From: CAZGSG01 sp964528095
Lineage (GTDB): Bacteria > Bacteroidota > Bacteroidia > Chitinophagales > Chitinophagaceae
NCBI GenBank assembly: GCA_964528095.1
Contig: CAZGSG010000032.1
Coordinates: 1 to 28,444, forward strand
DNA length: 28,444 nucleotides
Direction of reading: 5' to 3'
This document shows positions 15,410 to 22,723 of this stretch, one piece after another (position 1 is the stretch's first letter; every line of letters begins with the position of its first letter). The position numbers were made by a program, and so were the translations under genes. The notes under the pieces were generated by a model. That model searched no databases. It was not told the DNA's origin and saw only the letters and a list, made by a program, of their open reading frames with translations.

Positions 15410-17875
15410 TTACTGTCCTACGCCAGGTTGTCCACCTGATGAATTAGCTCGTTTGTTCTCGTCCTCAGCGCCTGTTTTGCGTTGGCGTGCTGCCTTTACC
15501 TGCATGCTACCAAAACGATAGCTGAAATTGAGTTTAAACTGACGGCTTTCCCATCTGCCACTTGCTTCGGCTCTTGTACCGGTGAAGTTGGTCTCTCCTT
15601 TAAATTTCAAGGTCCTAAAGATATCACTTACCGTTGCCTTCAATGTGCCTTTTCCTTTAAAGAGCGTCTTCTGCATACCACCATCAATACTGTACATTGA
15701 GTTCATTTTGAACGTGCCCTGCCAGATAGACGGTGAGTTATAAAACCCACTTAGTTCCGCTGAATATCCTTTACCTAATTTAAAGCTGTTTTGCATAAAG
15801 AAGCTAACGGCCACCACATCGAGGTTTACCACACGATCACCACCACCGAAGTCTGCTTTATACTTTGAATAATATGAATTCACATTCGCGAAGAAACTAT
15901 ACCATTTATACTGGAAAGGATAACTCACATTCAGACTTACGATATCCTGGGTAGCAAGGTTTCTTTTGGTCATGAATGCTTTCGATTTTTCTGTTGTATC
16001 AGGCAACTGCGTGAAGATATCTTTCACATGACTATAGTTCAGGGTTGTGTTCAACTTGTACTTGTATGTATGTGTTACGCCAAAACTATTGGTGTACTGA
16101 GGGCGCAATTGCGTGTTACCCTTCATGAAAGTGTAGTCATTCAATTTAAATTCAAACGGGTTCAGATCCTGGTAAGCCGGGCGGTCAATACGACGGCTAT
16201 AGGTCAGGCTGAACATGCTCATCGGGTTCTTATTGAAGGTTACAGCCGCGCTGGGGAAGATATCTGTATAGTTACGATTGACTGTTGAGTCATACGGATC
16301 ATACTTGTTAGCGACTGCATTCCATTTCAGACCGGTAGAAAGCCCTTTGGAATGTGTATTCTCAACGCGCAATCCACCCTGTACCATGAATCCTTTGAAT
16401 GCCCGGTTATAATTTACATAACCCGCATTGATATTCTCTTTGTACTCAAACCTGTTGCTACGGTCTTTATCCAGTGTTTCGGTATTTCCAACAACATCAT
16501 ACCGGTTGAAGTTATTATCTGTATTTACATAACCAATCTTACCTCCATAACCCAGGCGACCTTTTTGAAAATTCTGCTCATAGTCCAGTTTCACTGAGTA
16601 AATATCTATATCTGTAGGCGATATCATCCGGTACACATTACTGTATAAAGGATTTCCTGCAGGATCTGTATAGTTATTCGGCTGAAACTGGTTATTACGA
16701 AGATTAAAGAATCCATAGTCAGCATCAATATTTAATTCGCTGCCGCCTGTTTGTGCATAACGATAATTGATATTGAAGTTCATATTATTCCTTTTCATAT
16801 CATTATCACTGGTTGCAACCAGGATACGATTGAGCTGCCCGGTTGGCTTATAGGAAATGTACATGGGTCCATTACTTTCTATCCCATTCTGTGAAATATT
16901 TCCATTTACAATAGCGCCAATAGTGCTCTTTGCATTGATAAAATAATCAATTCCCCCTTTGAAATTATGACCCTTGTTATCACTCAGCATTTTATTGGTC
17001 TGGGTGAAAACAGAGTCAGCCTGCTCCCTGTAAAGAGTAAAGGTGCTGATATTCAAACCCTGGCTATAGTTATAATTACCAAACAGGTTGATCTTGCTGT
17101 TACGATGGTTAAGTGATCCACCACCATTGAACTTAGCGTAGGTACCAATATTGTAACCGGCATTCACTGTACCATTTGTACCGAATGTTTTGTTTTTCTT
17201 CAACCTGATATTGATGATACCCGCATTGCCCGCCGCTTCATATTTGGCAGAAGGGTTAGTAATGATCTCCAGCGATTCTATCTGTGAAGATTGTAAAGAT
17301 TTCAGGTAGTTGGCCAGGTCGGCTCCCGCAAGAGGACTTGGTTTTCCATCAATATATATTTGAACGCCATTTTTACCGGAAAGGCTGAGGTTCTCATCTT
17401 TGTCCACCATTACTCCGGGAGATTTGCGTAAGAGCTCAAGAGCGTCATTACCTACGGCATTGATTGTGCCTTCTACATTTACAATCATTTTATCCGCTCT
17501 CACTTCTACAATCGGTTTTTGAGCGGTAACTGTTACACCCTGCAGTGTAGCATCCGTTTTTACCTTTTTTATTCCTGGCAGCTCCATATCACCAGTACCG
17601 GCAAATTCGAATGATTTGGAATAAGAAGGCGTATATCCAATATGGGAAACGCTGATAAGATATTGACCGGCTGCGTTCTCCGCAAAAGAGAAGCGGCCAT
17701 CGTCGGTAGTAACTGCAAATTTAGCAGTTGAAGAATCTTTTGCCCGTAAAAGTGAAACGGTTGTCTTTTCCAGTCCTTTGCCTAACGGATCTTTGACCTG
17801 GCCGGAAATTTTTTGTGCATTTGCTGCTGTTGCCAGCAGTAGGGTAGTTAAAAAAAGCGTAGTTAATTTTCTCAT
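15410..17875 (-). CDS. TonB-dependent-receptor-like outer-membrane protein (OMP_b-brl_3 type)
   Basis: An 821-residue outer-membrane protein. The start is the ATG at 17875, which follows an AGAGGAA ribosome-binding site; the longer GTG frame overlaps a promoter element and is rejected. The signal peptide MRKLTTLFLTTLLLATAANA is followed by a carboxypeptidase-regulatory-like domain (about 22-100: ISGQVKDPLGKGLEKTTVSL), a plug domain (about 115-225, with VNVEGTINAVGNDALELLRK and the NPSAKYEAAGNAGIINI block), then a large barrel of the OMP_b-brl_3 class. The C-terminus is a polar Gly/Gln tail. Such proteins import or bind peptides, siderophores or other ligands. No SusD partner is adjacent, so the ligand is unknown. 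It is divergent from gcvH. Confidence 0.93.
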   Translation of the reverse strand: MRKLTTLFLTTLLLATAANAQKISGQVKDPLGKGLEKTTVSLLRAKDSSTAKFAVTTDDGRFSFAENAAGQYLISVSHIGYTPSYSKSFEFAGTGDMELPGIKKVKTDATLQGVTVTAQKPIVEVRADKMIVNVEGTINAVGNDALELLRKSPGVMVDKDENLSLSGKNGVQIYIDGKPSPLAGADLANYLKSLQSSQIESLEIITNPSAKYEAAGNAGIINIRLKKNKTFGTNGTVNAGYNIGTYAKFNGGGSLNHRNSKINLFGNYNYSQGLNISTFTLYREQADSVFTQTNKMLSDNKGHNFKGGIDYFINAKSTIGAIVNGNISQNGIESNGPMYISYKPTGQLNRILVATSDNDMKRNNMNFNINYRYAQTGGSELNIDADYGFFNLRNNQFQPNNYTDPAGNPLYSNVYRMISPTDIDIYSVKLDYEQNFQKGRLGYGGKIGYVNTDNNFNRYDVVGNTETLDKDRSNRFEYKENINAGYVNYNRAFKGFMVQGGLRVENTHSKGLSTGLKWNAVANKYDPYDSTVNRNYTDIFPSAAVTFNKNPMSMFSLTYSRRIDRPAYQDLNPFEFKLNDYTFMKGNTQLRPQYTNSFGVTHTYKYKLNTTLNYSHVKDIFTQLPDTTEKSKAFMTKRNLATQDIVSLNVSYPFQYKWYSFFANVNSYYSKYKADFGGGDRVVNLDVVAVSFFMQNSFKLGKGYSAELSGFYNSPSIWQGTFKMNSMYSIDGGMQKTLFKGKGTLKATVSDIFRTLKFKGETNFTGTRAEASGRWESRQFKLNFSYRFGSMQVKAARQRKTGAEDENKRANSSGGQPGVGQ

Positions 17876-17904
17876 GATCAGTTCCTCTTTTTTGATAAGG
17901 TGCA

Positions 17905-17912
17905 CAAAGATA
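17905..17912 (-). promoter_or_regulatory. Minus-7 element (TATCTTTG) of the receptor gene
   Basis: On the minus strand TATCTTTG at 17912-17905 matches TAnnTTTG and sits 29 bp above the ATG at 17875, giving a leader of about 24 bases that contains the AGAGGAA ribosome-binding site. The nearest TTG is 24 bp upstream, longer than usual, so minus-33 support is weak. Confidence 0.55.
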
Positions 17913-18065
17913 TTAGCATGTCACAGTACTGTAAAGCAATGGCCGACAAATGGTCTAAAAACCAGCATGAACGGCGTGAAATTTCCGGCGAACTACGAAA
18001 AAAAACAGGCAAAAATCGCATAGTCATTCATTTTACTCATATTTTGCGGTATAAATCATTAGTTT

Positions 18066-18443
18066 ATGAGTTTTCCAACCAACCTGCGCTATACAAAGGA
18101 TCATGAATGGATAAGCCTTGAAGGAAATATTGCCACTATCGGCATTACGGATTTTGCTCAAAAAGAGCTGGGAGATATCGTATTTGTTGAAGTTGAGACG
18201 ATTGGGAAACCATTAGCGGCAGGCGTTGTATTTGGAACAGTAGAAGCGGTAAAGACTGTTTCGGACCTTTATTTACCGGTAAGTGGCACAATCAATGAGC
18301 TGAATGCGGCTTTAGCAAATGAGCCTGAGCTGGTGAATACAGATCCCTACGGAAATGGCTGGATGATAAAAATGACCGTTGACAACCCGGCTGATGTAAG
18401 CGGGCTGCTGGATGCTGCAGGTTATGAGGCCGTGGTAGCCTAA
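18066..18443 (+). CDS. gcvH: Glycine cleavage system H protein
   Basis: A 125-residue lipoyl-carrier protein. The sequence YTKDHEWISLEGNIATIGIT, the FAQKELGDIVFVEVE block and the lipoylation site VEAVKTVSDLYLPVSG (lipoyl lysine K63) are diagnostic, as is the C-terminal NTDPYGNGWMIKM block. It shuttles the aminomethyl group between the P, T and L proteins of the glycine cleavage system; those partners are not in the window, which is common in Bacteroidota. Length is normal. It is divergent from the receptor gene and 75 bp upstream of the ECF sigma gene; a weak hairpin (18472-18499) followed by five Ts may separate the two. Confidence 0.97.
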   Translation: MSFPTNLRYTKDHEWISLEGNIATIGITDFAQKELGDIVFVEVETIGKPLAAGVVFGTVEAVKTVSDLYLPVSGTINELNAALANEPELVNTDPYGNGWMIKMTVDNPADVSGLLDAAGYEAVVA

Positions 18444-18518
18444 ATCTAAAAATAAATACTTATCGTAAATGAAACCGGACTATAACTTACGCCTGGTTTT
18501 TGTAGCCTGATCAACTAA

Positions 18519-19064
18519 TTGAACCCCCAACAATCATATACAGAACAGGAGCTTGTTGCGTTGTTACAACAACGAAATGATGTTTCGTTTGGTTATCTGT
18601 ACGATAATTATTCGGGGGCTTTGCTTGGAGTAGTGAGCGCGATAGTGATAGATCATGAGACGGCGAGGGATGTGTTGCAGGATGTATTTATAAATATCTG
18701 GCGGAAAATTGAATCGTATGATCCTACCAAAGGCAGGCTTTTTACCTGGATGATGAATGTGGCCCGTAATGCCGCCATCGACAAGATAAGATCCCGCGGA
18801 TACCAGGATTCATTAAAAAACCGGTCTATCCCTGAAAATACCGATAGCAGTATGTCTGCTATGACAACCGCTCCGAAAATCGATGATGTAGGGTTAAAAA
18901 AGGTGTTGACCCGGTTGAAAGATGAACAAAGAGTGTTGATCGACCTTTCGTATTTTCAGGGTTATACACACGAAGAGATATCGAAATCGTTGAATATTCC
19001 ATTAGGGACAGTTAAAACAAGAATAAGAAGCGCTTTGATACAATTAAGAACAATGATTCAATAA
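18519..19064 (+). CDS. ECF-type RNA polymerase sigma factor
   Basis: A 181-residue sigma-70 family protein of the ECF class. Region 2 is seen in FGYLYDNYSGALLGVVS, the ARDVLQDVFINIWRKIESYD block and GRLFTWMMNVARNAAIDKIR; region 4 is seen in DEQRVLIDLSYFQGYTHEEI followed by the helix-turn-helix SKSLNIPLGTVKTRIRSALI. The start is a TTG at 18519, because there is no in-frame ATG ahead of the conserved N-terminus MNPQQSYTEQELVALLQQR. It is two bases upstream of a RskA-like anti-sigma gene, so the two are almost certainly translationally coupled and form a regulated pair. Target genes are not evident in the window; an ECF-like autoregulatory promoter was not recognised. Confidence 0.93.
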   Translation: MNPQQSYTEQELVALLQQRNDVSFGYLYDNYSGALLGVVSAIVIDHETARDVLQDVFINIWRKIESYDPTKGRLFTWMMNVARNAAIDKIRSRGYQDSLKNRSIPENTDSSMSAMTTAPKIDDVGLKKVLTRLKDEQRVLIDLSYFQGYTHEEISKSLNIPLGTVKTRIRSALIQLRTMIQ

Positions 19065-19066
19065 GA

Positions 19067-19816
19067 GTGAATACGCAGGAATACATATCAAGTGGAATTG
19101 TTGAAAGCTACGTGCTTGGTCTCGCTACAGAAGCGGAAAGAACGGAGTTTGAAAACATGTGCACGCAGTACCCCGAAGTATTGGAAGCACGTAATGCATT
19201 TGAACTGGCTCTTGAAAAACAAGCCATGGCAAATGCTATTGCTCCGCCTGCAGAACTGAGACAACAAATAATAGCTGCAGCCACTACAGGCGCCAAAGTA
19301 GTGCCGCTGAATGCTGCTCCTGTTGTAAGAACTAACTGGCTTAAATATGTTGCCGCCGCATCAGTCATCTTACTTGCAGGTAGTCTTTACTGGAATGTTT
19401 CACTTTATAACAAGAATGGCAAGTTGCTCAGTGAAAATGAATCCACAAGGACACAATTAGCAAGTGTAGAAGACGAGATTGCAAAAATCCGTCTCAATCC
19501 TAATATGAAGATGGCCGCCATGAAAGGCATGCCTGTTTCTCCCACTTCTTTCGCGACGGTGTATTGGGATACCACTAACCACGACGTATACTTACTAACG
19601 AATAATCTCCCTGCTCCTCCAAGCGATAAACAATACCAGTTATGGGCAATATTTAATGGCCAGCCCGTAGACCTGGGAGTATTTGATTTCAAAAGGGAAA
19701 AATTACTGATCCAGGCCAAAAATGCACAAGGCGCTCAGGCTTTTGCTATTACCCTCGAAAAGAAAGGCGGAAGTCCTACTCCAAAAGGAGATATGTACGT
19801 CATGGGTAATCTCTAA
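19067..19816 (+). CDS. RskA-like anti-sigma factor
   Basis: A 249-residue single-pass membrane protein. The cytoplasmic N-terminal domain (about 1-88, with GIVESYVLGLATEAERTEFE) would bind the sigma factor encoded just upstream. One membrane helix follows (about 92-112, WLKYVAAASVILLAGSLYW), then a short coiled-coil-like stretch and the periplasmic RskA domain (ATVYWDTTNHDVYLLTNNLP, then PPSDKQYQLWAIFNGQPVDLG). The start is a GTG at 19067 two bases after the sigma stop. There is no HxxxCxxC zinc motif, so it is not a ZAS-type factor. Release of the sigma factor by an envelope signal is the known mode for the family; the signal here is unknown. Transcription ends at the hairpin at 19937-19967. 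Confidence 0.92.
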   Translation: MNTQEYISSGIVESYVLGLATEAERTEFENMCTQYPEVLEARNAFELALEKQAMANAIAPPAELRQQIIAAATTGAKVVPLNAAPVVRTNWLKYVAAASVILLAGSLYWNVSLYNKNGKLLSENESTRTQLASVEDEIAKIRLNPNMKMAAMKGMPVSPTSFATVYWDTTNHDVYLLTNNLPAPPSDKQYQLWAIFNGQPVDLGVFDFKREKLLIQAKNAQGAQAFAITLEKKGGSPTPKGDMYVMGNL

Positions 19817-19936
19817 AAAAAGTTGCTATCCCCAAAATCCGGGGTTCCCCATTTATCGTAAGTCTTATTACAAGCGTTGATTAAATCATTACTATCTATA
19901 TCCCTAGGTAAATGTTGGTTCTATAGTTGGTTAAAT

Positions 19937-19967
19937 AAGGGATCTCCTTTTGGAGGTCTCTTTTTTT
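19937..19967 (+). terminator. Intrinsic terminator of the sigma/anti-sigma operon
   Basis: Arms 19937-19947 and 19952-19962 pair over 11 bp with two G:T wobbles around a TTTT loop, followed by a T-run. It separates the anti-sigma gene from the VanZ gene. Confidence 0.85.
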
Positions 19968-20004
19968 ATGCCTCTTCCCGATCTCTCAGAATATCCACCT
20001 ATTA

Positions 20005-20400
20005 TTGCAAAAAAAAATCTTGAAAAATAAGGTTTTCTTCTTACCGGCCCTTCTCTATCTTATTATCTGTACCATTCTTCTTACTCTTCCTGGATCCTCC
20101 TTTCCTCAGGAAGACTGGTTTAGCAAAATCTATTTTGATAAATGGGTACACACGGGCATGTTTGGGTTGATGGTCATAGTTATCAGCTGGGGATTTGCAA
20201 AAAAAGCAGGAGGTGAGGGCATTAGCAGGTCATTGATCATTAAGATCGGAGCAGCCTGTCTTATTTATGGAATTGCGATGGAGTTTGTTCAACGGTATTT
20301 AGTCGTAAACCGGTCTTTTGATATAACTGATATCCTTGCAGATGCGTTGGGTTCTGTTCTGGGAGTGCTGATAAGCTTCAGACTGTTTGTAAAAAAATAG
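20005..20400 (+). CDS. VanZ-family membrane protein
   Basis: A 131-residue inner-membrane protein with four hydrophobic segments and the VanZ-like blocks ICTILLTLPGSSFPQ, FSKIYFDKWVHTGMFGLMV and AMEFVQRYLVVNRSFDITDI, then LADALGSVLGVLI. VanZ-like proteins are small membrane proteins; one member gives low-level teicoplanin resistance, but most have no known role. The start is uncertain: TTG 20005 or TTG 20020 (MKNKVFFLPALLYL, which looks more natural); no in-frame ATG precedes the conserved region. A run of nine A's (20009-20017) lies between the two, and an out-of-frame ATG at 19968 would join the frame if the run were one A shorter, so a run-length error is possible. It lies downstream of the sigma/anti-sigma terminator. 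Confidence 0.85.
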   Translation: MQKKILKNKVFFLPALLYLIICTILLTLPGSSFPQEDWFSKIYFDKWVHTGMFGLMVIVISWGFAKKAGGEGISRSLIIKIGAACLIYGIAMEFVQRYLVVNRSFDITDILADALGSVLGVLISFRLFVKK

Positions 20401-20421
20401 ACCCCTGTGGAAACAGGGGTC
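20400..20421 (-). terminator. GC-rich hairpin, terminator-like on the minus strand
   Basis: Arms 20400-20408 and 20413-20421 form a perfect 9-bp stem (GACCCCTGT/ACAGGGGTC) around GGAA. On the minus strand it is followed by TATTTTTTT, which makes a good terminator; on the plus strand there is no T-run. It overlaps the last base of the VanZ gene. The minus strand carries no annotated gene until 20843, so it may end a long 3' untranslated region or a small RNA (see findings). Confidence 0.7.
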
Positions 20422-20842
20422 GCAACCAAAACTAACTGCTTATGAGAAAATTGACTGCTTTTATAATGAGTTTGTGTAATTCGTAATTCTTAATACTATA
20501 ACGCAAATTTACTGCCATTAGTGCGAACTGTCGTGTTAATGAAGTTTTAAAAGATTTTTTACGTGTTTTCACCCCATTCCTCTTCGTATAACTTCAAATT
20601 TGTGGATTTTTTTCCCATTTCTTCTGCTCGATACTACTCTTCGTAAAATCCTCCAATCGCCAGTTTCTATAAGAACTAATATAAACAGTATGCTTATAAT
20701 ACATAGATTACATAAATCAGACCAAAGCTGCCAGTCAAAGAGCCCAAGGGTTTAAAAACATGTTAATCCGGTCAGAATATTATCTTACCCTATTAGAATC
20801 AGTTAATTACCACTCAAGTTTCATCTGACCGTTCACTAAACG
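20401..20842. other. 442-bp gap between VanZ and the repeat-protein gene
   Basis: Contents in order: the hairpin at 20400-20421; a plus-strand 14-codon frame MRKLTAFIMSLCNS from the ATG at about 20444, resembling the start of a signal peptide; a minus-strand minus-7 match (TAAATTTG at 20511-20504); and an 8-bp inverted pair (CGGTCAGA at 20769-20776, TCTGACCG at 20824-20831) enclosing 47 bases near the end of the repeat-protein gene. No longer reading frame is visible. The genes on either side converge. Confidence 0.6.
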
Positions 20843-21493
20843 TTAACTAAACAAACCTTTTATCATATCTGCGATTCCGCCTCCCTGTGTGGCTTCTTTT
20901 TCTTTATTCTGCTGGGCGCCGTTTGTTACCTGGTTGATGATGTCTTGCAGATTGATGCCGCCACTATTACCATTACCACTCGTCAATTGACCCAATAGAT
21001 CCTGGAAATTAAACCCTCCTGCAGAAGATTCTGAAGTAGCAACTTTTCCCCCGGTCAATGAACCGATCAGGTCGTTCAAATCGAATGCATCATTGGATGG
21101 ATCATTATTGGTTGTCCGTTTCACCAGGTCGCCAATCACATTTGGGATCAGGCTATTGGAAACATTACTTGCCTGCGAGGCGCTCATATTGTATTTGCTC
21201 GTCAACTTGCTGATAAGATGCCCGATCATCATCGTGACCATCGGATTTTTTAATAAGCCCTGTATTCCTCCATTGCCCTGGGAAATGGTATTCGTGTTAT
21301 TATTGCCGCCACCGGTAAACATAGAGATGATATCCTGCAGACCGCCGCCTGCTAACATATTTTGCATACCGGAAGTGATCGTATTAGTGGCTTCTGCCAG
21401 TACCGCATTATTTTCCCCGTTTGGGATATCGGGGTTATCGACAATAGTTTGCTGGCCATATTGGCGCACGAGGTCAGAGATTTGTTCTAACAT
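20843..21493 (-). CDS. Gly/Asn-rich repeat protein of unknown function
   Basis: A 216-residue protein without a signal peptide or strong membrane helix. I do not recognise a characterised family; overall character (short helices broken by Gly/Asn/Ser linkers) is reminiscent of DUF937/YidB-type proteins, but this is a weak guess. The protein holds four copies of an 11-residue motif, roughly [LF]-[QN]-D-[IL]-[IL]-x-x-x-T-x-G, at residues 52-62, 139-149, 163-173 and 182-192, with a degenerate fifth copy at 207-215. The middle part (85-127, including MTMMIGHLISKLTSKYNMSA-like helices) is non-repetitive. It starts at an ATG at 21493 and is 64 bp downstream of prfA on the same strand, so co-transcription is possible. 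Confidence 0.8.
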   Translation of the reverse strand: MLEQISDLVRQYGQQTIVDNPDIPNGENNAVLAEATNTITSGMQNMLAGGGLQDIISMFTGGGNNNTNTISQGNGGIQGLLKNPMVTMMIGHLISKLTSKYNMSASQASNVSNSLIPNVIGDLVKRTTNNDPSNDAFDLNDLIGSLTGGKVATSESSAGGFNFQDLLGQLTSGNGNSGGINLQDIINQVTNGAQQNKEKEATQGGGIADMIKGLFS

Positions 21494-21556
21494 ATTATTT
21501 GGTGTTTTATACTAGTAAGTTACTACTTCCAATAATATGCGACAAAAGATGCTCTA

Positions 21557-22621
21557 TTAATTCTGGCTGGCCATTTTTTCCGAATTCTCTGCAAACTGGA
21601 GCGCTTCTATAAATTCCTGGATATTGCCATTCAATACATCATCCAGGTTATAAACAGTGAGGCCAATACGGTGGTCCGTAACCCGGCCCTGGGGGAAATT
21701 ATATGTTCTGATCTTTGCGCTTCTATCTCCTGTACTCACCAAACTTTTACGATGACGGGATATTTCATCCTCCTGTTTTCTTACCTGTTCTTCATACAAT
21801 TTGGTCCGTAGCATTTGCATTGCTTTTTCCCTGTTACCTAATTGGGAGCGCTCTGTCTGACACACCACCACCGTACCGGTAGGAATATGGGTAAGCAATA
21901 CTTTTGTTTCTACTTTATTTACATTCTGTCCGCCGGCACCACCACTTCGCGCTGTTTCCATTTTTACATCAGCCGGATTCAATTCAAAGTCCACTTCTTC
22001 TGCTTCCGGCATTACTGCCACGGTAGCCGCTGAAGTATGCACCCGGCCGCTGGTCTCCGTATTTGGTACTCTCTGTACCCGGTGTACACCACTCTCAAAT
22101 TTCATGGTGCCATATACATCATCGCCCGTTACCTCCAATTGTACTTCTTTATAGCCACCTACGGTGCCTTCACTTTCACTAAGGATGGCCGTTTTCCAAC
22201 CTCTTCTTTCGCAATACCGCACATACATCCGCAGCAGATCGCCCGCAAACAGGCTTGCTTCATCACCACCAGTACCGGCGCGGATTTCCAGGATGGCATT
22301 TTTTTCATCCTGAGGATCCTTGGGAATAAGCAATTGACGGATAAATGCTTCCTGCTGTGTCTTTTGTTCTTCCAATGCCGGGGATTCCATTTTGGCGAGT
22401 TCCCGCATTTCTTCATCATCTCCATTCAGGGCTTCGCGGTAGAAATTGATATCCTCCAGGATCTTCTTGTATGCGGAATAAGCCACCACGATCTTTTCCA
22501 GGCTACGATATTCCTTACTCGTTTCAGCATACCGCTTATTATTACCAACGATCTCAGGATTGGTAAGCGCTACGCCCAACTGGTCAAATCTTGCTTTTAT
22601 CGCTTCTAGTTTGTCTAACAT
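21557..22621 (-). CDS. prfA: Peptide chain release factor 1
   Basis: A 354-residue class I release factor recognising UAA and UAG stop codons. The GGQ peptidyl-hydrolysis motif is at residues 230-232 in SGGAGGQNVNKVETKVLLTH. The RF1-type decoding context VPNTETSGRVHTSAATVAVM is present with the tripeptide P186-N187-T188, that is PxT as in RF1 and not SPF as in RF2; Asn at x differs from the Ala or Val seen in well-studied RF1. Length and N-terminal helical domain are normal. It starts at the ATG at 22621, below a predicted 63-base leader that begins with a hairpin. It is divergent from the amidohydrolase gene. Confidence 0.96.
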   Translation of the reverse strand: MLDKLEAIKARFDQLGVALTNPEIVGNNKRYAETSKEYRSLEKIVVAYSAYKKILEDINFYREALNGDDEEMRELAKMESPALEEQKTQQEAFIRQLLIPKDPQDEKNAILEIRAGTGGDEASLFAGDLLRMYVRYCERRGWKTAILSESEGTVGGYKEVQLEVTGDDVYGTMKFESGVHRVQRVPNTETSGRVHTSAATVAVMPEAEEVDFELNPADVKMETARSGGAGGQNVNKVETKVLLTHIPTGTVVVCQTERSQLGNREKAMQMLRTKLYEEQVRKQEDEISRHRKSLVSTGDRSAKIRTYNFPQGRVTDHRIGLTVYNLDDVLNGNIQEFIEALQFAENSEKMASQN

Positions 22622-22629
22622 AAATTGAA

Positions 22630-22650
22630 ATACTAAGTACGAAGTACGAA
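22630..22650. repeat. Three tandem heptamers in the prfA leader
   Basis: Plus strand: ATACTAA, GTACGAA, GTACGAA in direct succession. They lie immediately upstream of the prfA ATG. On the minus strand they read TTCGTAC, TTCGTAC, TTAGTAT. Confidence 0.7.
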
Positions 22651-22651
22651 A

Positions 22652-22680
22652 TTTGAAGCCGGCGTTCAGGCCGGTTCAAA
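22652..22680 (-). promoter_or_regulatory. Hairpin at the 5' end of the predicted prfA leader
   Basis: TTTGAA (22652-22657) and CCGG (22659-22662) pair with CCGG (22671-22674) and TTCAAA (22675-22680), with one bulged base and an 8-nt loop. With the promoter at 22690-22723, the hairpin would be the first structure in the prfA messenger. A regulatory role is inference. Confidence 0.45.
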
Positions 22681-22689
22681 TCGGGTCGG

Positions 22690-22723
22690 CAAAGTTAAAA
22701 GAAATACAGGCATGGCTTTTCAA
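22690..22723 (-). promoter_or_regulatory. Predicted prfA promoter
   Basis: On the minus strand TTG at 22723-22721, a 23-bp spacer and TAACTTTG at 22697-22690. The minus-7 box is exact; the spacer is at the long end for Bacteroidota. The promoter overlaps the first codons of the divergent amidohydrolase gene. Confidence 0.5.

Noticed and set aside
19968..20030. A short plus-strand frame from the ATG at 19968
   Set aside because: It starts directly after a terminator T-run without a ribosome-binding site and stops after 20 codons; kept only as part of the VanZ start question.
22037..22609. A 190-codon antisense frame over prfA
   Set aside because: It covers the conserved RF1 coding sequence, has Phe/His/Tyr-rich shadow composition, and has no ribosome-binding site or recognisable domain.
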